From JABWBP01 sp964522165 (GTDB taxonomy: Bacteria; Calditrichota; Calditrichia; RBG-13-44-9; J075), in NCBI GenBank assembly GCA_964522165.1, contig CAZFVV010000012.1:1-64000 (forward strand): DNA of 64,000 nt, given 5' to 3'. Below, piece by piece: positions 1 to 9,100 of this stretch. Position 1 is the first letter of the stretch; each line of letters opens with the position of its first letter. Both the position numbers and the translations under genes were made by a program. Under the pieces are notes generated by a model that was not told the origin of the DNA, did no database searches, and worked only from the letters and a program-made list of their open reading frames with translations.

Positions 1-803
1 AATGCCCACCCGTCCATCCAGGGCGCGCCGAAGATTTCGAACGGGCGGGTGGTGCCGCGCCCCTCGGAAAGGTTGGTGGCTTCCGATAGGCACATGCCGG
101 GATAGACCAGCGCGGTTTCCGGCGCGGGCATGTTCGGCGAGGGCATGGCCCAGGGCAGGCCGGTTTCTGCAAGACCCATTTTCCGCTGCCAGCCGTACAT
201 GGAGACCACCGTCAACCGGCAGGCGGGATAAAATTCTCGCTGAAAATAATGGGCGATCTCCCCGATGGTCATCCCGTGCCGGATGATTAAAGAATGCCAG
301 CCCACAAAACTGCGGAAATTGTCGTTGATCGCCGGGCCTTCCACCTGCTCCCCGCCGATGGGGTTGGGGCGATCCAGCACCACCACATCGAGACCCTTTT
401 CCGCGCCGGCTTCCATGCACAGGGCCATGGTCCAAATAAACGTGTAATACTTTGCGCCAACGTCCTGCAAATCCACTACCAGGGTATCGATGCCCGCCAG
501 CATCTCTTCCGTGGGTTTGCGGTGCTCCCCATAAAGGGAATAGACCGGGATTCCGGTGCGCGGGTCGCGATAGCCCTGCCACTCGATCATATTGTCCTGG
601 GTATGTCCCCATAACCCGTGCTGCGGGCCTAAAAACCCTTTCAATTCGATGATTCCTTCGCGGTGCGCGTCATAAAACAGCTCTGTGGCATGGCGCAAAT
701 CTGTTGCAACGGAGGCCTGGTTGCATAACAAGGCAATCCTCCTTCCGCGCAGAAATTCAAACCGGTTGCCGGTTAATCCGTCCAAACCGCTTTTTACCGC
801 CAT
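1..803 (-). CDS. NamZ-type exo-beta-N-acetylmuramidase (DUF1343), C-terminus cut by window edge
   Basis: The reading frame covers about the first 267 residues of a DUF1343-family protein. The characterised family member, Bacillus NamZ, removes terminal MurNAc from peptidoglycan fragments during wall recycling. Visible blocks in order are LLCNQASVATDL, GPQHGLWG, VVDLQDVGAKYYTF, VVLDRPNPIGG, GWHSLIIRHGMTIGE and, at the edge, PWMDGWA. The family is about 400 residues, so roughly a third lies beyond base 1. The ATG at 803 is preferred because AAAAGGAG lies 6 nt upstream; an in-frame ATG at 809 would abut that ribosome-binding site. No signal peptide is visible in this part. It is transcribed away from the SDR gene. 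Family assignment is firm; the exact substrate is inferred. Confidence 0.85.
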   Translation of the reverse strand, partial: MAVKSGLDGLTGNRFEFLRGRRIALLCNQASVATDLRHATELFYDAHREGIIELKGFLGPQHGLWGHTQDNMIEWQGYRDPRTGIPVYSLYGEHRKPTEEMLAGIDTLVVDLQDVGAKYYTFIWTMALCMEAGAEKGLDVVVLDRPNPIGGEQVEGPAINDNFRSFVGWHSLIIRHGMTIGEIAHYFQREFYPACRLTVVSMYGWQRKMGLAETGLPWAMPSPNMPAPETALVYPGMCLSEATNLSEGRGTTRPFEIFGAPWMDGWA

Positions 804-821
804 GCTCATCTCCTTTTGTTT

Positions 822-890
822 TTTGACAGGATATTCAGGATTCACCGGATTATGGGTTGGCCGGATATTTCTTCATCCGGTCAATCCTGC
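822..890. repeat. Inverted array of GACAGGAT-type words
   Basis: GACAGGATATTCAGGATTC on the left is answered by ATCCGGTCAATCCTGC on the right, giving an imperfect inverted arrangement of short words spaced 7-11 bp apart. It is the same sequence class as the array at 1101-1190. Confidence 0.5.
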
Positions 891-1100
891 CCCGGGGAAG
901 GGGTGGTTCATCCCTTTGGGGCTTCGCCATGCATTCAGTCAGAAATTAGATTTATCCCCTACCAACTTGCACGAAACACGAGTTTACGATTTGCCAAACA
1001 ATTTTCAAAACTGTGCAATATTAAAATCCGGGAAGTTATATTACAACCTTTTCCAAACTTTGGCGAGGGAACAATAGACTTTATGGGAATTAATTTTCGA

Positions 1101-1190
1101 CTGGATAAAACAGGATTGACAGGATCAAATAATCTATATTTTTTAAGCACTATTGATCTTGTTCATCTTGTTAATCCTGTCAAAATCCTT
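1101..1190. repeat. Inverted array of CAGGATTGACAGGATC / AATCCTGTCAAAATCC words
   Basis: The left part carries CAGGATTGACAGGATCAAA and the right part TTGTTAATCCTGTCAAAATC, so the words on the two sides are complementary across an AT-rich centre. It ends about 35 bp before the start codon of the SDR gene and may form a weak hairpin in the leader. Confidence 0.5.
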
Positions 1191-1224
1191 ATTTCCAATT
1201 ATGTCTAATAACGTCGAGGAAAAC

Positions 1225-1998
1225 ATGAACATCAAATTTGACGGCAAAACCGCGCTGGTAACCGGCGCCAGCAGCGGGATCGGGGAAGCCGCCGCCCGGG
1301 CGCTCTCCGCCGCGGGATGCAGCCTGATGATCACCGGACGTAATGAAGGCAAACTGGTGCGCTTGAGAGATGAATTGGTGCAACATGAAAGCCGAGTCGA
1401 ATACCTCGCCGGCGACATCTGCGACCCCGGTTTCCGCAAACTGCTGGTCGAAAAAACCGCCGCTGCTTTCGGCGGGCTGGATATCCTGGTGAATTCCGCG
1501 GGCATTATCGCCTCGGGAACCATCGAGACGACCACTCCGGAGCAGTACGACGCCATGATGGAGGTGAATTTACGCTCGGTATTCCATCTCATCCAATTGT
1601 GCATTCCCCACCTGGAAAAAACCAGGGGCACTATTGTGAATGTTTCCTCCGTGGCGGGGACGCGCTCTTTCCCGAACATCTTCGCGTATTGCGTCAGCAA
1701 GGCGGGATTGGACCAGTTGACCCGCTGCGCCGCCCTGGAATTGGCGCCGAAGGGCATCCGGGTAAACGCGGTGAATCCCGGGGTGGTGGTAACCGGGCTG
1801 CACCTGAACAGCGGGATGGCCGACGCGGCGTATCAACGCTTCCTGGAGCACAGCAAAACCACTCACCCGATCGGGCGGGTCGGGCGGGCGGAAGAAGTGG
1901 CGGATTTGATCGCTTTCTTAGCCTCCGAGCAGGCCGGCTGGATCACCGGCGCGACCTATCAAATCGACGGCGGCCGCGCCCAGACCTGCGCCCGGTAA
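1225..1998 (+). CDS. Short-chain dehydrogenase/reductase (classical SDR)
   Basis: A 257-residue classical SDR, expected to be a cytosolic NAD(P)H-dependent oxidoreductase. Seen: the nucleotide-binding TGASSGIG (residues 13-20), the NSAG motif, catalytic Ser142 in NVSSVAG, Tyr155 and Lys159 in AYCVSK, and the C-terminal GATYQIDGG typical of 3-oxoacyl-ACP-reductase/glucose-dehydrogenase-like members. The start at 1225 has GAGGA four bases upstream; a longer frame starting upstream would translate the repeat array. The substrate cannot be told from sequence. It is followed by a repeat and the HAD gene on the same strand, 57 bp on. Family certain, reaction unknown. Confidence 0.9.
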   Translation: MNIKFDGKTALVTGASSGIGEAAARALSAAGCSLMITGRNEGKLVRLRDELVQHESRVEYLAGDICDPGFRKLLVEKTAAAFGGLDILVNSAGIIASGTIETTTPEQYDAMMEVNLRSVFHLIQLCIPHLEKTRGTIVNVSSVAGTRSFPNIFAYCVSKAGLDQLTRCAALELAPKGIRVNAVNPGVVVTGLHLNSGMADAAYQRFLEHSKTTHPIGRVGRAEEVADLIAFLASEQAGWITGATYQIDGGRAQTCAR

Positions 1999-2004
1999 AT
2001 AATA

Positions 2005-2049
2005 GAAGTGCGCTAAAGTGAGCTAAAGTGACTAAAGTGCGCTAAAGTG
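2005..2049. repeat. Tandem (G)CTAAAGTG array
   Basis: Four copies of a 9-11 bp unit, GCTAAAGTG with small insertions, lie between the SDR stop and the HAD start. The last copy supplies a GTG that extends the HAD frame by three codons, so it competes with the ATG as a start. Confidence 0.75.
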
Positions 2050-2055
2050 GATAGT

Positions 2056-2682
2056 ATGATCAAGCATATCATTTTCGATTTGGGCAACGTGCTGGTGCAA
2101 ATTCACCCGGAGCGAACCATTGCAGCGCTTGCCGGCGAGTGCGGGAAACCGTTTTCCGCGCTGCAATCCTTATTCCTCTCGCGGATCCATGATGATTTGA
2201 TGGAGGGGAAACTTACCCCGCAGCAGTTTCACGAGCGGTTCATGGCGAAGTATGGCTGCCGGATTGCTTACCCGCGCTTCCTTGCCCACTGGGAAAGCCT
2301 GATCGGGGATTTCAAGCCCGGCATTGCCGGAGTGGTCTCGCAACTCGCTCCCCGGTTTGCCCTGTCGGTCTGCTCCAATACCGATCCCCTGCACTGGGAG
2401 CTGGTCTGCCGGAACGGAACCTTTTTGCGCCAATTTCACCACTACTTTTTGTCCTACGAGTTGAAATGCCTCAAACCGAATCCGCTGCTGTTCACCCGGA
2501 TGCTTCACTCCCTGGGGGCAAAAGGCGGGGAGTGTATTTTCATCGATGATACCGCGGAAAATATCCGGGCGGCGGAAACACTGGGAATTCATGTGATCCA
2601 CGCTTCCGATACCCCGGCCATCGTGCAGGGCTTGCAACGGCTGGGCGTCGAGGTAGAAATTTCCGGCCTCGCGCGGGGTTGA
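2056..2682 (+). CDS. HAD-superfamily phosphatase, YihX-like subfamily IA
   Basis: A 208-residue HAD hydrolase, expected to dephosphorylate a small phosphorylated metabolite in the cytosol. Seen: motif I IIFDLGNVLV with nucleophile Asp8 (the Gly at +2 also occurs in E. coli YihX), motif II Ser107 in CSNTD, motif III Lys140 in LKPNP, and motif IV Asp164-Asp165 in FIDDTAENI. The start was set at the ATG at 2056 because the GTG three codons earlier is part of a tandem repeat; neither has a good Shine-Dalgarno. YihX is a glucose-1-phosphatase, but that specificity is not transferable here. A 186-bp inverted-repeat element begins 7 bp after the stop. Confidence 0.88.
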   Translation: MIKHIIFDLGNVLVQIHPERTIAALAGECGKPFSALQSLFLSRIHDDLMEGKLTPQQFHERFMAKYGCRIAYPRFLAHWESLIGDFKPGIAGVVSQLAPRFALSVCSNTDPLHWELVCRNGTFLRQFHHYFLSYELKCLKPNPLLFTRMLHSLGAKGGECIFIDDTAENIRAAETLGIHVIHASDTPAIVQGLQRLGVEVEISGLARG

Positions 2683-2688
2683 ATTGTG

Positions 2689-2874
2689 CGGAGTGCAAAG
2701 CTTCAGCTTTGCGCTTCAATGTCGTTTCGTTAAGGAGAATTTGCTCCAAAGTCACCTTGAGCCTTTCGTCAAGCTCCCCTAAACCCAGGGGTAAACAGGG
2801 CAGGCTTCTCAGCACCGGATTATGTCTTACTACGACGGAGAAGTCGAGGTGCAAAGCTGAAGCTTTGCACTCCG
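2689..2874. mobile_element. MITE-like 186-bp element with 24-bp perfect terminal inverted repeats
   Basis: The left end (2689-2712) and right end (2851-2874) are perfect reverse complements over 24 bp. Each end is itself a hairpin: GCAAAGC, a 4-nt TTCA (or TGAA) loop, then GCTTTGC, flanked by CGGAGT or ACTCCG. The interior has no credible coding sequence. No obvious target-site duplication is seen. It may be a non-autonomous element or a paired REP-like unit. Confidence 0.6.
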
Positions 2875-2953
2875 TGTATCTTCTTTTTTGTGTTTCTTCT
2901 TTGGGCGGATTTTGATAAGTTCAGAGTGTAAGTAAACGATCTACAGGTGAAGC

Positions 2954-4429
2954 ATGAAAAAACTTGCGCTGAGCGTCTTCGTTCTGTTCTTCTCTACCTT
3001 CCTGCTCTCCCAAACCCCCCTGAAATTCGAGCGGTTCTTCCTTGACCAGACCCTGCGCATCGACTATTACCACGTCGGCGACGCAACCGAAGAGATCATC
3101 ACCATCGACCAGCTTTACCGGCAGGGACCCTGGGCCGGCAACCCCGCTCGCCTGCTGGATCCCTTCAATACCGGGCGTTATTTCATCAAATTGTATGACG
3201 TGGCGTCCAACACCCTGATTTACTCCCGGGGCTTCGATAGTTACTTCGGAGAGTACAAGACCACCGAACCGGCGGAAAACGGCGTCAAACGCACCTATCA
3301 CGAAACCGCCCTGCTCCCCTGCCCTGCAAAACCGGTATTCTTTGTGATCGAAATGCGTGACAAGAATAACCTCCTTCATCCCCTGTTCACCCGGAAAATC
3401 GATCCCGCCGCCATTGAAGTGATCAAAGAAACGCCCGACCGCCAGGATAAAATCTATCCCGTGGTCAGAAACGGAGATGCGCATAAAAAAGTGGATATCG
3501 TGATGATTGCCGAGGGATACAGCGCGGAGGAAGAAGCCAAATTCAAAGCCGATTTGGAACGCTATGCAAAGGTATTTTTCGAGTGGGAGCCGTACAAGAG
3601 CAGGCGAAAGGATTTCAACATCAGCGGCATTTTCCGCCCCTCCCGGGAGAGCGGGGTGGATGAGCCGGAACGGGGTATTTTTAAAAACACTGCGTTGAAT
3701 TCCTCCTTCAACTCTCTCGGCTCCGACCGTTACCTGCTCACGGAGGACAACAAAACCCTGCGCGACATCGCCGCCCAGGTTCCTTACGACGCCATCTTCA
3801 TCCTGGTGAACAGCAAACGCTACGGCGGGGGCGGCATCTACAACTTCTTTTGCATCACCACGGTGGATAACGAGTGGAGCGAATTCGTTTTCCAGCACGA
3901 ATTCGGGCACAGCTTTGCCGGCCTGGCTGACGAGTACTACGGCGCGGAGGTGGCCTACAATGAGTTCTATCCTCCCGGGGTGGAGCCTGCGGAAGCGAAC
4001 CTCACCGCCCTGCTCGACCCGCCCAACCTCAAGTGGAAAGAACTGCTGTCGCCGGGCGTCACGGTTCCCACCGATTGGGGAAAAGCGAAATTCGATAGCC
4101 TCTACCTTGCGGACTTGAAAATCCGCCAGCAGAAAACCGATACCCTGGCCGCGCTGATCCGGCAGGCTTACCCCGAGGCCGCCGTCAAGCAGGTAGAGGC
4201 GCGCTACGACAGCCTTTCCCGGCAGCTCGACGAGCAAATCAAGGCTTTTGCCCGCAATCATCCCTTGAAAGACAAAGTCGGCGCGTTCGAGGGCGGCGGC
4301 TACGTCGCCAAGGGCATCTACCGCCCCATGCTCAACTGCCTGATGCTGAAATTCGAGAAAGAGGATCCCGGCTTCTGCAAGGTGTGCGAGCAGGCGGTCG
4401 TTCGGATGATTGAATATTATAGTGAGTAA
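2954..4429 (+). CDS. Secreted M64-family metallopeptidase (IgA-peptidase-like), copy 1
   Basis: A 491-residue zinc metallopeptidase. Residues 1-20 form a signal peptide (MKKLALSVFVLFFSTFLLSQ). An N-terminal M64 domain of about 150 residues (DQTLRIDYYHVGD, FDSYFGEYKTT, VKRTYHETALLPCP) is followed by the catalytic domain with GEGYS-like IAEGYSAEE, GVDEPERG, LLTEDNK, YGGGGIYN and the zinc motif HEFGHSFAGLAD (His315, Glu316, His319, Asp326 region). C-terminal Cys residues in MLNCLMLKF and FCKVCEQ may form disulfides. M64 peptidases are secreted endopeptidases; the IgA link comes from Clostridium ramosum and is not implied here. The start has AGGTGAA upstream. A second copy of the same length lies at 11568. 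Confidence 0.92.
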   Translation: MKKLALSVFVLFFSTFLLSQTPLKFERFFLDQTLRIDYYHVGDATEEIITIDQLYRQGPWAGNPARLLDPFNTGRYFIKLYDVASNTLIYSRGFDSYFGEYKTTEPAENGVKRTYHETALLPCPAKPVFFVIEMRDKNNLLHPLFTRKIDPAAIEVIKETPDRQDKIYPVVRNGDAHKKVDIVMIAEGYSAEEEAKFKADLERYAKVFFEWEPYKSRRKDFNISGIFRPSRESGVDEPERGIFKNTALNSSFNSLGSDRYLLTEDNKTLRDIAAQVPYDAIFILVNSKRYGGGGIYNFFCITTVDNEWSEFVFQHEFGHSFAGLADEYYGAEVAYNEFYPPGVEPAEANLTALLDPPNLKWKELLSPGVTVPTDWGKAKFDSLYLADLKIRQQKTDTLAALIRQAYPEAAVKQVEARYDSLSRQLDEQIKAFARNHPLKDKVGAFEGGGYVAKGIYRPMLNCLMLKFEKEDPGFCKVCEQAVVRMIEYYSE

Positions 4430-4434
4430 TGGGC

Positions 4435-4484
4435 AGTGTTTTAGAGTGTTTTAGTGTTTGGGTGTTATAGTGTTTTAGAGTGGT
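4435..4484. repeat. GTGTTTTAG-type array, sense arm
   Basis: Irregular tandem AGTGTTTTAG / GTGTTTGGGTGTTATAG words immediately after the M64 stop codon. The complementary arm is at 4505-4537, so a long imperfect hairpin could form between the two genes. Confidence 0.7.
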
Positions 4485-4504
4485 GGCATTTGCATACGAA
4501 AACT

Positions 4505-4537
4505 CCAAAACACTCTAACACTAAAACACCCGAACAC
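4505..4537. repeat. CTAAAACAC-type array, antisense arm
   Basis: Words CCAAAACACTCTAACAC and TAAAACACCCGAACAC are complementary to the array at 4435-4484. It ends 20 bp before the S37 peptidase start codon, which has only a weak Shine-Dalgarno. Confidence 0.7.
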
Positions 4538-4557
4538 AATTCGAGAAACGGTACTTT

Positions 4558-5883
4558 ATGCGAAGAGTCTTCATTCTTAGCCAGGCCATGTTCCTGGTTT
4601 TACTTTTTGCCTGTAACAATTCCCGCGGGCGCGGGGGAGAAGTTCCCGACTCCGGCCTGCACGAACGGCTGCTCTCCCTGCCGGGCGTCACCGTAAAAAA
4701 AATAGAGCCGGATTCCCTCTTTAGCGAGGCCTATGAACTCCGGATCGAACAACCGTTGGATCATCAAAATCCGGGGGGAGAAAAATTTACCCAGCGAATC
4801 TATCTCTCCCACCGGGATTTTGCCCGCCCCATGGCGCTGGTAACCGAAGGGTACGCCGCGAACAAAAATTACGTCATGGAACTCAGCAAGATTCTGAAGG
4901 CCAACCAGATCGTTGTGGAGCACCGCTATTTCGGGGAATCCCGCCCGGATTCGCTGAAGTGGGAATATTTGAACATCCGGCAGGCCGCGGAGGACCATCA
5001 CCGGATTGTGGAGCTGTTCAAACCGATCTATAAGGGCAAGTGGATCAATACCGGCATCAGCAAGGGCGGGCAAACCGCGATGTTCCACCGCCGCTTCTAT
5101 CCGGACGACGTGGAGGTCTCGGTGTGCTACGTCGCTCCCCTGAATTTTGCCCAGGAAGAACCGCGCATTCACCGTTTTTTAGAAACCGTGGACGACGCGG
5201 AGTGCCGGGAAAAGATCAAACAATTCCAACGCCGGGTCTTGAAGCAGCGCGATCAACTGCTTCCCCTGGCGAAGTGGTACTCCAAAGGGAAGGGCTACAG
5301 TTACCCGATGGGATTGGAGATGGCCTTTGAATACGCGGTGTTGGAATATTCTTTCGCTTTCTGGCAGTGGGGCGCTTCTCCTTGCGACTCCATCCCCGGG
5401 GAGGGCGCGTCGCCGGATCAATTGCTCGACCATCTCATCAAAGTAGCCGGATTCGATCTTTTCTCGGAGGCGGACGTGAAGTATTATGAACCCTTCCAGT
5501 ACCAGGCTTATACCGAGATCGGCTACTATAATTACCGGACCGCGGATTTCGCCGATCTGCTGAAAGCCGCTCCCCCCAACGCCAGCAACCGCATCCTGGC
5601 CCCCCAAAACGTTCCCCTTGCCTTTCGCCCGGAAGTGATGCGCGACGTGCACGAATGGATTCAAACCGAGGGCAACAACATGCTCTTCATCTACGGCGAG
5701 CTGGACACCTGGTCGGCCTCCGCGGTAGAAACAGGCGGGAAGACCAACGCGGTGAAAGTGGTGCAGAAGGGCGGCTCCCACAAAACCCGCATCAACACCC
5801 TGCCGGAGCCGGGGCGAGAACTGGCGCTCACTACCCTGGAGCAGTGGCTGGATATGAAGATCGAACGGCAACCTTATCAGTAG
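4558..5883 (+). CDS. S37-family serine peptidase lipoprotein (PS-10 / tripeptidyl-aminopeptidase type)
   Basis: A 441-residue alpha/beta-hydrolase-fold peptidase that would release tripeptides from the N-termini of peptides at the cell envelope. Seen: a lipoprotein signal with lipobox LLFAC (residues 15-19), HQNPGG, the EHRYFGES block, the nucleophile Ser168 in GISKGGQTA, the acid in GELDTWSA and the His in GGSHKTRI. These three motifs in this order are typical of S37. The length is normal. Lying between an M64 and a C25 peptidase, it probably trims peptides those enzymes release. The array upstream separates it from the M64 gene, so it may have its own promoter. Confidence 0.85.
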   Translation: MRRVFILSQAMFLVLLFACNNSRGRGGEVPDSGLHERLLSLPGVTVKKIEPDSLFSEAYELRIEQPLDHQNPGGEKFTQRIYLSHRDFARPMALVTEGYAANKNYVMELSKILKANQIVVEHRYFGESRPDSLKWEYLNIRQAAEDHHRIVELFKPIYKGKWINTGISKGGQTAMFHRRFYPDDVEVSVCYVAPLNFAQEEPRIHRFLETVDDAECREKIKQFQRRVLKQRDQLLPLAKWYSKGKGYSYPMGLEMAFEYAVLEYSFAFWQWGASPCDSIPGEGASPDQLLDHLIKVAGFDLFSEADVKYYEPFQYQAYTEIGYYNYRTADFADLLKAAPPNASNRILAPQNVPLAFRPEVMRDVHEWIQTEGNNMLFIYGELDTWSASAVETGGKTNAVKVVQKGGSHKTRINTLPEPGRELALTTLEQWLDMKIERQPYQ

Positions 5884-5908
5884 GCAATAGGCAGTAGGCG
5901 GTAGGCAG
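5881..5908. repeat. Four perfect 7-bp repeats TAGGCRR
   Basis: TAGGCAA, TAGGCAG, TAGGCGG and TAGGCAG follow one another exactly. The first TAG is the stop codon of the S37 gene, so the array begins inside the gene's own terminus. Confidence 0.85.
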
Positions 5909-5909
5909 C

Positions 5910-5933
5910 CGGAGTGCAAAACTTCAGTTTTGC
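5910..5933. repeat. Palindromic element with variant stem (GCAAAAC-TTCA-GTTTTGC)
   Basis: Same layout as the ends of the element at 2689-2874 (CGGAGT, stem, TTCA loop, stem). Here the stem pair G-C is changed to A-T on both sides, so the palindrome is kept by a compensatory change. The remaining bases to the C25 gene hold no gene. Confidence 0.65.
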
Positions 5934-6146
5934 CGGGGCAAGAGGCAGCGGCGGGAGACAATTAATGGCGCAGCCTCGAAGAGGCAAGCCGCCGTTTCCA
6001 CGGCCGCCTGCTTCATGTTTGCATGAGCAGCCGTTCCACTGACCAAGCCGAAACCGACATCGTAAAGGGTTAAACCGGCGGCTTTCTAACAATTTTTCAT
6101 CAACATATATACCAAAACAATCCATCTAAAGAATTAAGGACGTATC

Positions 6147-9100
6147 ATGAAACCGCTTAACCTTTTTTTCCCGTTCTTTCTCATGGCATATTTTTTCACC
6201 ACCGTCCTATTCGCCGGGTTTGAAGGCGAGATCAAGCTCAACGCGCCCCGAACCGAATTGCGGGTGGTTGAGCAGAACGCTGTCACCCTGCGATTGGAAA
6301 ACGCGCTGGCATCCATTCAAACCTATGAAGTTGCCACCCCGGAGGGAGTGTTTACCCGTTTAACAATGAGCGGGTATGCCAGCAATTACCGTCCCGGTTA
6401 CCCGGAACTGCCGGTGTTGAGCCGGTTGATCGAAATTCCCCACGGCGCGGAGGCGCAGGTGCGGGTGGTTTCGTACCAGGAGGAAACCATCGATTTAGCC
6501 GAATGGGGCATTGCAACGCCGATTTTCCCCTCCCAGCCCTCTATTTCCAAAAGCGAAGATCCCGCGAAGGTCAAATTTCAGTACCGCGCCGAGGTTTACC
6601 GGGCGGATGAATTCTCCGGCCAGGAAATCGCTGCCCTGGAGATCGTCGGAACCATGCGGGGAAGGCGGCTGGCGCGTTTGAGTATTTCGCCCCTGCGCTA
6701 CAACGCGGCGCAGAATGTGCTCAAGGCGCTCAACTACATCGAAATTGAAATTCGTTTTGCCAACGCGGACCTCGATCTAACCCGGTCGCTCAGGCAAAAA
6801 TACTATTCGCCGCTGTTCGAGGCGGCATTCGAGCGCCTGCTAAATTATCAATTATTCATCGAAGATACCCTCTCCCGCTATCCCATCAAATACGTCATCT
6901 TAGCCGATCCCATGTTCCAGGCGGTCTTGCAACCCTTTGTGGAATGGAAAACCCGCAAGGGCTTCAACGTGATGGAAGCGTATAAAGGCGCGCCGGGGGT
7001 GGGAACTACCCGGGAGCAGATAAAAGCGTACCTGAAAAGCCTCTACGACAACGCCACCCCGCAAGACCCCGCCCCGACCTATTTGCTGATCGTGGGCGAC
7101 GTGGATCAAATTCCCGCGTTCATTAGCGGCCACCATACCGATTTATATTATTGCGAATATGACGGCGGGGGCGATTACCTCCCGGAGCTCTATTACGGGC
7201 GCTTCTCCGCCAACCAGCTTTCCGAGCTTACCCCGCAGATCGACAAGACCCTGGAATATGAGCAGTACCTGATGCCCGATCCCTCGTTTCTAAATGAAGT
7301 GGTGATGATCGCCGGGATGGACGGTTTTTACGGCCCCCTTCACGCCAACGGGCAGATCAACTACGGCACGGATTACTACTTCAACGCCGCGCACGGGCTG
7401 CTCTCCCATACTTATCTGTACCCGCAATCCGGCAGCAGCGGGTCGCAGATCATTCAAAACGTCAGCGACGGAGTGGGTTATGCCAACTATACCGCCCACG
7501 GCGGCCCCTCCGGGTGGTCTGATCCCAGCTTCGAGGTCAGCGACATCCCTTCCCTGCAAAATGCCCACCAGTATCCCCTGATGGTCGGAAACGCCTGCTC
7601 CACCAACGAATTCCAGGTCTATGCCTGTTTCGGGGAAGCGCTGCTGCGGGCGGTAAATAAAGGAGCGTTGGGCTACATCGGCGGTTCCAACAGCACCTAC
7701 TGGGATGAAGATTTTTACTGGGGAGTGGGCGTGGGAGCGGTTTCCGCGCATCCCACGTACCAGGGAACCGGCTTAGGTTCCTACGACCGCATGTTCCACG
7801 ATCACGGCGAGCCGGAAGCGGATTGGTACGTAACCCAGGGGCAAATGATCCACGCCGGCAACCTGGCGGTAACGGAAGGCAGCCCCGGCAGCGCCCAATA
7901 TTACTGGGAGATATATCACCTCATGGGCGATCCTTCCCTGTCGGTCTATTTTTCGGTTCCCGATCCGCTGCCGGTAACCCACTTGAGCGCGATGCCGGTG
8001 GGAACCAGCGCTTTGAGCGTAACCACGGAACCCCACGCCTATGTCGCCCTCTCCATGAACGGGGTTTTATTGGACGCGCAGTTGGCCGACGCTACCGGAA
8101 TAGTAAACCTGGGCTTTGATCCGATCATCAACGTGGGGAGCGCCGATATTGTCGTCACCCGCCAGAACCGCGCGCCCTATATCGAAACCATCTCCGTGGT
8201 TCCCAACAACGCCGCCTACGTGATTTACAGCAGCCATAGCATCGATGACGGCAACGGAAATAATAACGGCGTGGTGGATTTCGGAGAGACCATTCTGTTG
8301 GATATGACCCTGCAAAACGTGGGCAGCGTCAACGCCGAGGGGGTTTCGGCAAGCCTGTTCAGCGCCGATGAATTCATTGCCGTCAACGACTCGCTGGCCG
8401 AATGGGGCGACATTCCCGCGAACGCCAGCGCCGCCGTCGCCGGGGCCTTCCGCTTTACCGCGGCGGCCAATATTCCCGATCAGCATTCGGCCATTTTCCG
8501 CTTGAAGGCTCGCGATAGTTTCGGCGCGGAGTGGATTTCCTATTTTACCATTACCGCCAACGCCCCGGTGTTAACCATCGGAAATCTAACCATCGACGAT
8601 GGAGCCGGGGGCAACGGCAACGGGAAATTAGATCCCGGGGAAACCGTGGATATTATCATCGAAACCGCCAACACCGGCCACAGCGATTGCGAAGACGTGC
8701 TGGCGACGCTCTCTTGCGGCAGCGAATACATCTCCTTGCTGGCTGCCAGTTTCAACCTCGGCAGCCTGGCGCAGGGCGGCGCGGCAAACGCGGTTTTTTC
8801 CCTCAGCGTTGACCCGGCAACTCCCGCGGCTACCCCGGTGGAGCTGCTGGCCGGCCTCGCCGCCGGGGCTTATCAAACCCAGCACACCTTCACCGAAACG
8901 GTGGGCAGCATCGACGAGGATTTCGAGACCGGCAACTTTACCCATTACAACTGGATTCAGGGCGGGAACCAGCCCTGGCAGATTAGCAGCGTTGCTCCGT
9001 ACCAGGGCAGTTATTGCGCCAAATCAGGCCCCATCAATCATCAACAAAATTCTTCGCTCTCCCTCTCGGTAACGGTTTTTTCTCCCGGGGTGATTTCTTT

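Larger units (their letters stand above)
804..1224. other. 421-bp intergenic region between divergent genes
   Basis: No credible gene is seen; the short open frames here have no recognisable protein character. The region holds two arrays built on GACAGGAT/ATCCTGTC-like words (about 822-890 and 1101-1190). It should also hold the divergent promoters for the NamZ-type gene and the SDR gene, but I cannot pick a convincing -35/-10 pair. Confidence 0.5.

Noticed and set aside
685..1208. Short + strand frames upstream of the SDR gene
   Set aside because: They cover the 5' end of the NamZ-type gene on the other strand and the repeat arrays; no domain or coding bias.
2921..4261. 446-residue antisense frame across the first M64 gene
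   Set aside because: Mirror of a strong gene; the second M64 gene shows an equivalent long antisense frame (11658-13076), which reflects shared codon use, not a real antisense gene.
5884..6146. Small minus-strand frame before the C25 gene
   Set aside because: It translates the TAGGCRR array and a palindrome; no start signal or protein character.
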